The notes beneath the pieces are model-generated. The model worked only from the letters and a program-made list of their open reading frames with translations. It was not told where the DNA came from and made no database searches. From DATJKD01 sp963728295 (GTDB lineage Bacteria > Pseudomonadota > Gammaproteobacteria > Steroidobacterales > Steroidobacteraceae): a stretch of 64,000 nucleotides of DNA. Shown here in pieces: positions 1 through 6,538 of the stretch. Numbering within the stretch: the first letter of the stretch is position 1; the number at the start of each line of letters is the position of its first letter. The stretch spans positions 868,001 through 932,000 of the forward strand of contig CAVSKB010000011.1 of NCBI GenBank assembly GCA_963728295.1. The letters run 5' to 3'. A program made the translations under genes and the position numbers.

Positions 1-629
1 TAGCGGCCGGAGCGCAGATCGTCGTGTGCGACGACGGTCTTCAGCACCTGCGACTCGCGCGTCAGTACGAGATCGCCGTCATTGATGCGGAGCGGGGCCT
101 GGGCAACGGGCATCTCCTGCCCGCGGGTCCGCTCCGCGAGCCCGGGCGCCGACTCGCTACGGTCGATGCGATCGTGGTGACGGATCGCGGCAGTTCCGGC
201 GAAAGCGGCGCAGCCCGATTCGGGCCGCGGGCGGTCCGTGCGCGACTGATTCCGGGAATGGCGGTCAACCTGGTGGATGGTTCGCGCCGCGAGCTTGCCG
301 ATTTTCGCGGGCAGCGCGTGCACGCGATCGCCGGCGTAGGTCATCCGGATGCCTATTTCCGCGCGTTGCGCGCGGTGGGTCTCGATATCGACGCGCAGGC
401 GCTGCCCGATCACGCCGTGATCGACCGGGCGTCGCTCGACTGGGCTCGCGATGCGACCGTCCTCATGACGGAGAAAGATGCCGTAAAATGCCAGCGCTTT
501 GCGCGGCCGGGATGGTGGTACGTGGATCTCGATGTCGCGTTCGAGCCGCCTTCGGCGGCGGGGGAGTTGGTCGCGCAGGTCCTCGCGGCCGCGCGTCGGA
601 ATCCGGTTGGCGGAGGTCCCGTTGGATAG
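1..629 (+). CDS. lpxK: Tetraacyldisaccharide 4'-kinase, 5'-truncated
   Basis: The 3' part of LpxK, the inner-membrane kinase that phosphorylates the 4' position of the lipid A disaccharide; the reading frame is open from base 3 and the gene starts before the window. The motif DDGLQH near base 30, followed by a basic stretch and EIAVIDAERGLGNG, is the family signature. Further on, the stretch with MTEKDAVKC and a Trp-Tyr pair near the end matches the C-terminal domain. The stop at 627-629 overlaps the start of the next gene, so the lipid A and Kdo genes look translationally coupled. No frame break is seen here. Confidence 0.93.
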   Translation, partial: AAGAQIVVCDDGLQHLRLARQYEIAVIDAERGLGNGHLLPAGPLREPGRRLATVDAIVVTDRGSSGESGAARFGPRAVRARLIPGMAVNLVDGSRRELADFRGQRVHAIAGVGHPDAYFRALRAVGLDIDAQALPDHAVIDRASLDWARDATVLMTEKDAVKCQRFARPGWWYVDLDVAFEPPSAAGELVAQVLAAARRNPVGGGPVG

Positions 630-810
630 CAAGCTGCTCGACATACTCGCGTGTCCCGTCTGCAAGGGGCCGCTGCGCTGGCATCGTGACAGTCAGCAGC
701 TGGTCTGCCGAGGCGATCGCCTCGCATTTCAGGTGAGCGACGGCATCCCGGTCATGCTCGAGGATGAGGCGCGGACGCTCGCTGCGGACGATCCGCTGCT
801 CCAGGACTAG
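622..810 (+). CDS. ycaR: Trm112/UPF0434 family small zinc-finger-like protein
   Basis: A 62-residue protein starting at TTG 622, preceded by the ribosome site GGAGGT at 612-617; the longer upstream frame is only read-through inside lpxK. It begins LDSKLLDILACPVCKGPL, and the CPVC pair plus the later DGIPVML are typical of the UPF0434/Trm112-like family. In many proteobacteria this gene sits between lpxK and kdsB, exactly as here, overlapping lpxK by 8 bases. Only one CxxC pair is visible, so zinc binding by a single chain is uncertain. The biochemical role of this family in lipid A or Kdo synthesis is not established. Confidence 0.88.
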   Translation: MDSKLLDILACPVCKGPLRWHRDSQQLVCRGDRLAFQVSDGIPVMLEDEARTLAADDPLLQD

Positions 811-812
811 CG

Positions 813-1589
813 GTGGAATTCCGCGTCGTCATCCCGGCGCGCCACGCCTCGACACGGCTGCCCGGGAAGCCGTTGCTCGATATTGCGGGCGTGCCGATGA
901 TCCAGCGTGTCGTTGAACGGGCGTGTGCGAGTGCGGCGACCGAGGTGCTGGTCGCGACCGATGACGAGCGCATCGCGGCGGTGGTCCGTGACCCGCGCAA
1001 TCCGCGCGCCCGGATCGCAGTACTCACCGACCCTGCGCTCGCTTCGGGCACCGATCGTGTCGCCGCGGTTGCTGCAGCACGTGGCTGGTCCGATTCCGTC
1101 ATAGTGATCAACGTCCAGGGTGACGAACCGTTTCTCCCGTCGCAGCTCATCGACCAGGCGGCGGCGACTCTTGCCGCGGATCAGGGCGCATCGATTGCAA
1201 CACTTGCGACGCCAATCGCGACGCTGGCCGAGTTCATCGACCCCAACGTAGTCAAGGTCGTCACCGACCTGCAGGGTCGCGCACTCTATTTCAGTCGTGC
1301 CGCGATTCCGTTCACGCGGGATATCGCAGCCGCCGACGCGAGGAGTCCGACTGACTTCGGGGCAGCCATGCGGCACATCGGACTGTATGCGTACCGCGCA
1401 GGGGCACTGCGACGCCTCGTTCGGCTCGCGCCGTCGCAGCTCGAGACGCGGGAGAACCTGGAGCAGCTCCGTGCGCTGCAGAACGGCATGGCAATTGCGG
1501 TCGCGCAGGCCGCGGTCGTTCCGGAGCCGGGTGTGGATACGGAGGCCGACCTGCAGCGCGCGCGGGCGCGGGCCGCAAGCATCGCCTAG
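813..1589 (+). CDS. kdsB: 3-deoxy-manno-octulosonate cytidylyltransferase
   Basis: A 258-residue cytoplasmic enzyme that activates Kdo with CTP to CMP-Kdo for attachment to lipid A. The GTG start at 813 lies two bases after the previous stop. The N-terminal nucleotide-binding motif VIPARHASTRLPGKPL and later VINVQGDEPF are diagnostic, followed by IGLYAYR and a C-terminal GVDTEADL. Length agrees with the family (about 250 residues). It ends the short lpxK-ycaR-kdsB operon; the next gene is on the other strand. No frame disruption. Confidence 0.96.
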   Translation: MEFRVVIPARHASTRLPGKPLLDIAGVPMIQRVVERACASAATEVLVATDDERIAAVVRDPRNPRARIAVLTDPALASGTDRVAAVAAARGWSDSVIVINVQGDEPFLPSQLIDQAAATLAADQGASIATLATPIATLAEFIDPNVVKVVTDLQGRALYFSRAAIPFTRDIAAADARSPTDFGAAMRHIGLYAYRAGALRRLVRLAPSQLETRENLEQLRALQNGMAIAVAQAAVVPEPGVDTEADLQRARARAASIA

Positions 1590-1632
1590 ATACGTCGCCC
1601 GGTGATCTCGCGACGCCCGGGGCCGGCGGATC

Positions 1633-2253
1633 TCAGCCGGAACCCCAGATTCGCTGCTCGTCGAAGCCGAGCTCGGCGAAGTCGCGGGCGCGCAGCGGCG
1701 CTTCCTCCGCGGCGAAGAACTCGTCGAGCTGCGGTGGGGTAATGCTCGTAGCCGACAGCATCGCATGCGCCTGGCCGCGATGGTGGACCTGGTGCTGGAA
1801 CAGATGCGCGAGCAACCGGTCGAGCCGCTCGCGCTGCACGTGGTCGCGGCGCGGCACCGATATGAGCCGCTCCAGATCGACGTCCTGCAGGCTGGCGCAG
1901 ACGGCGACCAGACGTGCATCGACCGCATGCTGCTCGGCCGAGAGGCTCGCACAATCCGGGCAGGGCTCGGCGGGTTCGAAGAAACTATCGACGTCGGTAT
2001 TGACCGGCCTGCCGGCAAGCGAACGCTCCATCGCGTCCAGGTAGAACCAGTCGACGGTCAGGATGTGGTTCAGCGTCCCGCGCAGCGACGGGAAGAAACC
2101 CGTTCGCGGCGCAGCGAATTCCTCGCTCGTGAGCTGCTCGCATGCCCGCAGAAGGCGGTGATTCGCCCAGGCGTTGTTGCAGGCCATCGCGTGCAGCATC
2201 AGGCGCAATCCCGGAGGGGCATCGCGTTGGTCGTGTTGCGTGTCCGAGTTCAT
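1633..2253 (-). CDS. DinB-family putative metal-dependent hydrolase or thiol transferase
   Basis: A 206-residue four-helix protein of the DinB/DfsB superfamily. The metal-binding histidine pattern is visible: a His in TLNHILTVDWFYLDAMER near residue 62 and the pair in HLFQHQVHHRGQAHAML near residue 160. Members bind a divalent metal, and several act as thiol-dependent transferases or hydrolases; the substrate here is unknown. The name comes from a Bacillus DNA-damage gene and does not imply an SOS role. It lies 43 bases upstream (on the minus strand) of the 3' end of rluF, possibly as a separate unit. ATG start at 2253. Confidence 0.85.
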   Translation of the reverse strand: MNSDTQHDQRDAPPGLRLMLHAMACNNAWANHRLLRACEQLTSEEFAAPRTGFFPSLRGTLNHILTVDWFYLDAMERSLAGRPVNTDVDSFFEPAEPCPDCASLSAEQHAVDARLVAVCASLQDVDLERLISVPRRDHVQRERLDRLLAHLFQHQVHHRGQAHAMLSATSITPPQLDEFFAAEEAPLRARDFAELGFDEQRIWGSG

Positions 2254-2295
2254 GTACGCCGGCCCTGCGACCGAAGCGTGGCGCGCGGCGGCCGC

Positions 2296-3012
2296 TCAGT
2301 GGCCGCGGCTCGCGTCGGCTGCGTTCGTTCTCGTGACGAGCAGCGGAGCGACCTCGTCCGTCCGCAATGCACGCCATTCGCCCGGCCCGAGGCGCCCGAG
2401 CCGCAGATGCATGATCCGCACGCGCTGCAGACGTCGTACGGTATAGCCAAAGTGCCGGCACATTCGCCGGATCTGCCGATTGAGGCCCTGCGTCAGCACG
2501 ATCCGGAAGATATTCTTGCCGACCGCCACGACCTCGCATCGCCGTGTAACGGTGCCGAGAATGGGCACGCCGCGCGCCATACCCTCGATGAACGCCCTGG
2601 TGACCGGACGGTCCACGGTAACGAGATACTCCTTCTCGTGACCGTGCTCGGAACGCAGGATGCCGTTCACGATGTCGCCGTCGTTGGTAAGCAGGATGAG
2701 GCCTTCGGAATCCTTGTCGAGCCTGCCGACGGGGAATATGCGTGCCTCATGGCCCACGAAATCGACGATATTCTCCGGCACGTCCCGGTCCGTGGTGCAT
2801 TCGACACCGGGCGGTTTGTTGAGCGCCAGGTAAACCCGCGGCGGCTTTGCCAGCGCCGCTCGGCCGTCGACCCGCACGTCGTCACCCGGGCGGACCTGCG
2901 CGCCGAGCGGAGCAGGAATACCGTTGATGGTGACCCGACCGGCCCCGATCCACTCGTCGGCCTCGCGACGCGAACAGGCCCCGGTTTCGCTGAGATACTT
3001 GTTCAGGCGCAC
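2296..3012 (-). CDS. rluF: 23S rRNA pseudouridine synthase RluF-type
   Basis: A RsuA-family pseudouridine synthase. I chose GTG at 3012, giving 238 residues beginning VRLNKYLSETGACSRREAD, which is the start of the S4-like RNA-binding domain; an open extension to 3147 has no family resemblance. The catalytic Asp lies in FPVGRLDKDSEGLILLTNDG. The C-terminal part with GLNRQIRRMCRHFGYTV and LRLGRLGPGEWR fits RluF, which modifies U2604 in 23S rRNA of E. coli, more than RluB or RluE. Gene is intact. Assignment to family is firm; the precise target is inferred. Confidence 0.9.
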   Translation of the reverse strand: MRLNKYLSETGACSRREADEWIGAGRVTINGIPAPLGAQVRPGDDVRVDGRAALAKPPRVYLALNKPPGVECTTDRDVPENIVDFVGHEARIFPVGRLDKDSEGLILLTNDGDIVNGILRSEHGHEKEYLVTVDRPVTRAFIEGMARGVPILGTVTRRCEVVAVGKNIFRIVLTQGLNRQIRRMCRHFGYTVRRLQRVRIMHLRLGRLGPGEWRALRTDEVAPLLVTRTNAADASRGH

Positions 3013-3210
3013 GTTCCTGCGATTCCACTCCGCTGCGGCTCTCCGAGCGATGATACGGGCAGCGCAGCCATGCAGCGATCCGATCGCCGCGCAATGCGGC
3101 ACCGGAGATATCGATCGTCGGCCACAACCGGGCACCGAGTGGGACAAGTGCTTACGACGCCACGCGGCGCCTGCCTATAGTGTCGGGTTCCCCACCGCGG
3201 GAGCATATGC

Positions 3211-3441
3211 GTGGTCGACAAGTGCCAGGAGCGGATATCGGGGCGTTCGATGAAACCGCTGATAGACCGACAACCGAAGCGTAAGCAGCTGAAATTCTCG
3301 CGTGTCGAACTGGCGAGCATGTTCTGGCGCGCGGCGTATTACGTGCGGCGGCAGAGACCACTGGACGAACACACGAACGAACTGCTTGCGTACCTCGACC
3401 GCGAGTTCCGCATGATGTGGCGACGTGCCAATGTGCCGTAG
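3211..3441 (+). CDS. Small hypothetical protein
   Basis: A 76-codon frame, probably starting at ATG 3250 (63 residues, MKPLIDRQPKRKQ...) rather than at 3211. It is basic and contains an aromatic stretch FWRAAYYVRRQRPLDEH followed by LLAYLDREFRMMWRR, compatible with an amphipathic helix. I do not recognise the family. The frame is short and coding status rests only on its plausible composition and on lying between two minus-strand genes. Confidence 0.4.
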   Translation: MVDKCQERISGRSMKPLIDRQPKRKQLKFSRVELASMFWRAAYYVRRQRPLDEHTNELLAYLDREFRMMWRRANVP

Positions 3442-3833
3442 TGCCGTACTGAGATCACCCCCCGACCACGTCCACCGCACCGCAATCCCCGTCAAGCATT
3501 CGGACCGCACTGCGATCAGACCCGCTAGAGCGTGACGGGACCCGGCGGGCCATATATAGAATATGGATTCTCGGGATTATCGATAGGCGGCGCCTGACAG
3601 ACGTTCCCGACGGCACCTGTGGCTAGGCAAGACATCTGAGTCAGCGAGGACGAGTGCGAGTTCTTTTCGTCTGCATGGGATGGCATCACGAATCATCCCG
3701 CACTCGCATAGATCCTAACTTACCGGCCCGTCCAAGCTTGGCGGGTGCTTCGGGCGAGACGCTAACGGGCCAGCGGGGCGACTCGCCGGTCTTTCTCATA
3801 TGTCGTTGCAAAGACTCGTCGAGCGAGTAGAGC
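3442..3833. other. Intergenic stretch without recognisable gene
   Basis: About 390 bases between the small plus-strand frame and the 3' end of the minus-strand PsiF-repeat gene. It includes an AT-richer patch (catatatagaatatgg near 3550) unlike the GC-rich surroundings. No RNA gene, convincing terminator or conserved frame was found; the minus-strand frame reaching in from 3949 is a shadow of the neighbouring gene. Confidence 0.4.
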
Positions 3834-4676
3834 CTAGTTCCCGCGATCCACGCACCAGTTGACGAACTCTTGGCGGTCGTCCCGCGCCAGCTTAAGTTCG
3901 TCCGCGCGGGTGAGACAGGCCTGATAACTTTCCCACTGGTCATCATCATTGGCCGCGCCGCGATCGACGCATCCGTTCACGAACTTTTCGCGATCTTTAC
4001 CTTTGAGATCTTTATTAGATGCCCGCGCGTCGCAATAGCTGAAGCGGTTGGCCTGCGCGTCGGCATAGTTCTCGCTCTGGACACACCACTCCAGGAAGCT
4101 ACTTCTGCGGTCAGTCCCGAGGTTGCTCTTGTCGGCACGCGAAGCGCAACTCCAGTAACGCTGAACCTCAGGGTCCTTGTGTGCAAGGCAAAAATCGAGG
4201 AACTCCCCACGCTTGGTGTAATGTTGGTTACGTTCAAGTTGTTGGGTGCACTCCGCGCGGCGCCCATCTTGCGACGCATTCTGATCGGCGCGAGCCACGC
4301 AGCCCTTCAAGAACTCTTCGCGATCTTTACCTTTGAGATCTTTATTAGATGCTCGCGCGTCGCAATAGCTGAAGCGGTTGGCCTGCGCGTCGGCATAGTT
4401 CTCGCTCTGGACACACCACTCCAGGAAGCTACTTCTGCGGTCAGTCCCGAGGTTGCTCTTGTCGGCACGCGAAGCGCAACTCCAGTAACGCTGAACCTCA
4501 GGGTCCTTGTGTGCAAGGCAAAAATCGAGGAACTCCCCACGCTTGGTCCAATGTTGGTTACGTTCAAGTTGTTGGGTGCACTCCGCGCGCCGCACGTCTT
4601 GCGACGCATTCTGATCGGCGAGAGCCGGCGATGCTAAGACGAGGCCGACGAAGGCCACCATCGGTAATCGGGTCAT
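3834..4676 (-). CDS. Secreted PsiF-repeat-like Cys-rich protein with duplicated module
   Basis: A 280-residue exported protein. Residues 1-20 form a signal peptide (MTRLPMVAFVGLVLASPALA). The rest consists of short units with spaced cysteines, such as YCDARASNKDLKGKDREEF followed by a Cys, resembling the PsiF repeat found in periplasmic proteins of unknown function. Residues 21-130 and 131-240 are near-identical 110-residue modules, coded by a 330-bp direct duplication, and a diverged final unit closes the protein. Family resemblance is by motif only; the role is unknown. A ribosome site (GGAG) precedes ATG 4676 and lies within a 14-bp sequence that is itself repeated. Confidence 0.7.
   Translation of the reverse strand: MTRLPMVAFVGLVLASPALADQNASQDVRRAECTQQLERNQHWTKRGEFLDFCLAHKDPEVQRYWSCASRADKSNLGTDRRSSFLEWCVQSENYADAQANRFSYCDARASNKDLKGKDREEFLKGCVARADQNASQDGRRAECTQQLERNQHYTKRGEFLDFCLAHKDPEVQRYWSCASRADKSNLGTDRRSSFLEWCVQSENYADAQANRFSYCDARASNKDLKGKDREKFVNGCVDRGAANDDDQWESYQACLTRADELKLARDDRQEFVNWCVDRGN
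3957..4616 (-). repeat. 330-bp tandem duplication inside the PsiF-repeat gene
   Basis: Two adjacent 330-bp copies (3957-4286 and 4287-4616) encode modules that each begin DQNASQD. Only a few substitutions are visible at protein level: DVRRAEC versus DGRRAEC, NQHW versus NQHY, and EEFLKG versus EKFVNG. Reading frame is preserved, so the copy number can change without destroying the protein. The near-identity implies a recent duplication or ongoing gene conversion. Confidence 0.9.
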
Positions 4677-4680
4677 GCCA

Positions 4681-4711
4681 AATCTCCGCTAAGCCAAAAT
4701 CTCCGCTAAGC
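4681..4711. repeat. 14-bp direct repeat upstream of the PsiF-repeat gene
   Basis: The sequence aatctccgctaagc occurs at 4681-4694 and again at 4698-4711, 17 bases apart. On the minus strand each copy carries a GGAG, so the ribosome-binding region of the downstream gene is duplicated. The remainder up to 5097 (about 390 bases) shows a hairpin ctgag-ttta-ctcag at 4762-4775 without a T tract and no recognisable gene. Confidence 0.7.
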
Positions 4712-5097
4712 GCCTGTAGTTCTTGTAACAGATGCGCCAGCGGGCCGTTGTCGGTTCGATTCTGAGTTTACTCAGCCAATAGTCTTACGCTGCACCAGTG
4801 CGCACGGAGTAGGGCACGCGCGGCTTGTCCGCCGCTGCTCTTGGTTTCTGGATGCGCACGGCACACCTGCGTCGGTGCGGCACGACGCCGGCTGTCTAAC
4901 TTTGAACCAAGACGTCGGGGAAAGGGGCTTTCTGGCCGAACTCGTCAGATATTCACGTCGCCACCGTCACGCAGGATCGCGGGGGCTGGGAGCATGGACA
5001 CGATGCCCACCCGCCCGAACATCGCCGCAGGCCGCCTGGCCCAGTTTGCGCGGGGTTGGTGGTGGCATTGGCGCGTTCTAAGGTCCGAAAACGGCGT

Positions 5098-5133
5098 TAT
5101 GTACGCCATTGACGTACATACGCCAGTGGCGTA
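5098..5133. promoter_or_regulatory. Two palindromic operators before the toxin-antitoxin remnant
   Basis: A 23-bp palindrome at 5098-5120 has perfect 8-bp arms TATGTACG and CGTACATA. Directly overlapping it, 5119-5133 is a perfect 15-bp palindrome tacgccagtggcgta. The inner parts (5102-5116 and 5119-5133) are near-identical 15-mers spaced 17 bp centre to centre. Paired inverted repeats just before a toxin-antitoxin start are the usual binding sites for the XRE antitoxin, so autoregulation is the likely function; this is inference from position and symmetry. Confidence 0.7.
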
Positions 5134-5144
5134 GCATCAATCTC

Positions 5145-5309
5145 GTGACCTTCATTGAGACGCACAGTTTTTACCAGCGATGTCAATTACTAACAGATGA
5201 CGAGTATGCCAAGCTGCTTTTGCTGGCCATTTACAGCAAGGGCGAGCAACCCGATCTCGGTCAAAAGGCAAAGAAGCGATTGCGCAAAATAGTGGAGAGT
5301 TGGCAATGA
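5145..5309 (+). pseudogene. HigB/RelE-type toxin remnant with in-frame internal deletion
   Basis: A 54-residue frame from GTG 5145. The beginning (VTFIETHSFYQRCQLLTDDEYAKL) matches the N-terminus of HigB-like mRNA interferase toxins, and the end (AIYSKGEQPDLGQKAKKRLRKIVE) matches their C-terminus. About 50 residues that normally lie between them, including the strands carrying catalytic residues and the usual IRW...RGGxRVIYYW region, are missing without loss of frame. An intact toxin would be roughly 100-110 residues. The ATGA overlap with the antitoxin is preserved. The product is very probably not an active RNase; it could still bind the antitoxin. Recollection of the family, not a database search, supports this. 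Confidence 0.72.
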
Positions 5310-5602
5310 AATCGAAGGCACGAAAGGTTGATAAGCTTCTCGAGAGCGTCAGGCAGGCGGACGAAATCCTTCGCGGGGAGCGCGCTCCTTCGCGCGAGTT
5401 TCACGTCGACGCCGCGATGGTCAAAGATCTTCGAGCGAAGATGCATCTGAGCCAATCGCGCTTCGCAGAGCTTCTGAGCGTCGAACTTGGGACTTTGCGC
5501 AATTGGGAGCAGGGGCGCCGCGAGCCTACCGGTCCAGCACGAGCGCTGCTTCGCGCGATCAAGAACGATCCGGAGCACGTAATAAAAGCATTGGCGGCAT
5601 GA
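5306..5602 (+). CDS. XRE-family antitoxin (HigA/NadS type)
   Basis: A 98-residue protein starting at ATG 5306, overlapping the toxin stop by ATGA, with GGAGAG at 5294-5299 as ribosome site. The helix-turn-helix is in MVKDLRAKMHLSQSRFAELL and SVELGTLRNWEQGRREPTGP, the hallmark of HigA/NadS antitoxins, ending PARALLRAIKNDPEHV. It should neutralise a HigB toxin and repress its own operon through the palindromes at 5098-5133. The gene is complete although the partner toxin is deleted, so it may now act only as an orphan repressor or anti-addiction element. Confidence 0.85.
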   Translation: MKSKARKVDKLLESVRQADEILRGERAPSREFHVDAAMVKDLRAKMHLSQSRFAELLSVELGTLRNWEQGRREPTGPARALLRAIKNDPEHVIKALAA

Positions 5603-5986
5603 GCGAATTTACCGACGTTGTCACCTGTGCAACCTCATGGACAGGCATAATGACCGGTACTTCGAGTCCGTAATGGAGTATGAGACTGGTCTTGTAGTTC
5701 ACGAGTGCGACGAAAGCCTTTCGCTACACACTGGACACGGCTCGGCCAAGACAGCCCAATGAGGGGTAACTCTGAGGGGTAACTCTGCGGGCAACTTTTC
5801 GAGCGCGTCGCGAGCGAGGTCAAGACGCTGAACGGGCCCGCCCGGCGGGGCGGCTGGCCGGCCTCTTTCGTGCCACACTTTGCGCACGTGGTAAAACACT
5901 TGGGCCGGGCGATCCCGACCCTTTTCTTTCTCGGTGGTGACACCGTGGTGACACGGACCCCGCTGTCAGTGCGGAAAGCCTAGGAA
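5603..5986. other. Intergenic stretch with a 13-bp tandem repeat
   Basis: No recognisable gene in about 380 bases. The 13-mer gaggggtaactct is repeated perfectly and in tandem at 5761-5773 and 5774-5786. Short frames here are on the minus strand, lack ribosome sites and show no family resemblance. The sequence just before 5987 contains the promoter region of the phosphatase gene, but no clear -35/-10 pair stands out. Confidence 0.45.
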
Positions 5987-6484
5987 ATGGCTGCTATTCG
6001 GGTGTTATTTGTCTGCATGGGCAACATCTGCCGCTCGCCCACGGCGCATGGCGTGTTCGCGCGTTACCTGCGCGAGCGCGCGCCGGAGCTGGACGTCGAG
6101 GTGGATTCCGCGGGTACGCACGACTATCACGTGGGGTCGCCTCCCGATCCGCGCGCCATCGCGGCAGCGGCCCGGCGTGGCGTCGATCTGACCGCGCAGC
6201 GCGCGCGCCTGGTGAAGGTCGCCGACTTCCAGCGCCACGACCTGATCGTCGCGATGGACCGCCTCAACCGCGAGGTGCTGCTGGACCTGAGTCCAGCCGC
6301 GTACCGTGAACGCGTGCGGCTGCTGATGGAGTTCGCCGGCGTGCCGCTGGACGACGGCGAGCAACTCGACGTGCCCGACCCGTATTACGGGGGCGCCGTC
6401 GGTTTTGAGCGCGTGCTGGATCTGGTCGAGCAGGCCGCGGATGGGCTGCTCGCAGAGATTCGTGCGCGCATGCGGGCGCATTGA
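5987..6484 (+). CDS. Low-molecular-weight protein-tyrosine phosphatase
   Basis: A 165-residue cytoplasmic phosphatase. The P-loop VCMGNICRSP (CX5R, Cys about residue 10) and the general-acid motif VPDPYYGG near residue 128 are both present. ATG at 5987 is followed directly by the beta strand leading into the P-loop, so the start is secure. In many gammaproteobacteria this gene follows kdsB before the rne region; here about 4.4 kb of extra genes intervene. Targets of such enzymes are often tyrosine kinases of polysaccharide export, but no kinase is nearby, so the substrate is unknown. It converges with rne. Confidence 0.93.
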   Translation: MAAIRVLFVCMGNICRSPTAHGVFARYLRERAPELDVEVDSAGTHDYHVGSPPDPRAIAAAARRGVDLTAQRARLVKVADFQRHDLIVAMDRLNREVLLDLSPAAYRERVRLLMEFAGVPLDDGEQLDVPDPYYGGAVGFERVLDLVEQAADGLLAEIRARMRAH

Positions 6485-6538
6485 CCGTGGCAGCGACGCC
6501 GGACGAAGCATCCCGTCCGGCATCGCTGCGAGTCCACG

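Noticed and set aside
3870..4637. A 255-codon plus-strand repeat protein
   Set aside because: Antisense to the PsiF-repeat gene; that gene has a signal peptide, ribosome site and Cys pattern, while this frame only mirrors its duplication.
4741..4780. tRNA-like T-arm (ggttcgattc) suggesting an attachment-site fragment
   Set aside because: Only four possible stem pairs, no acceptor or anticodon arm, no integrase nearby.
3000..6000. A mobile island carrying the repeat protein and toxin-antitoxin pair
   Set aside because: The extra genes do separate kdsB from the phosphatase gene, but no integrase, terminal repeats or tRNA target were found, so mobility cannot be supported.
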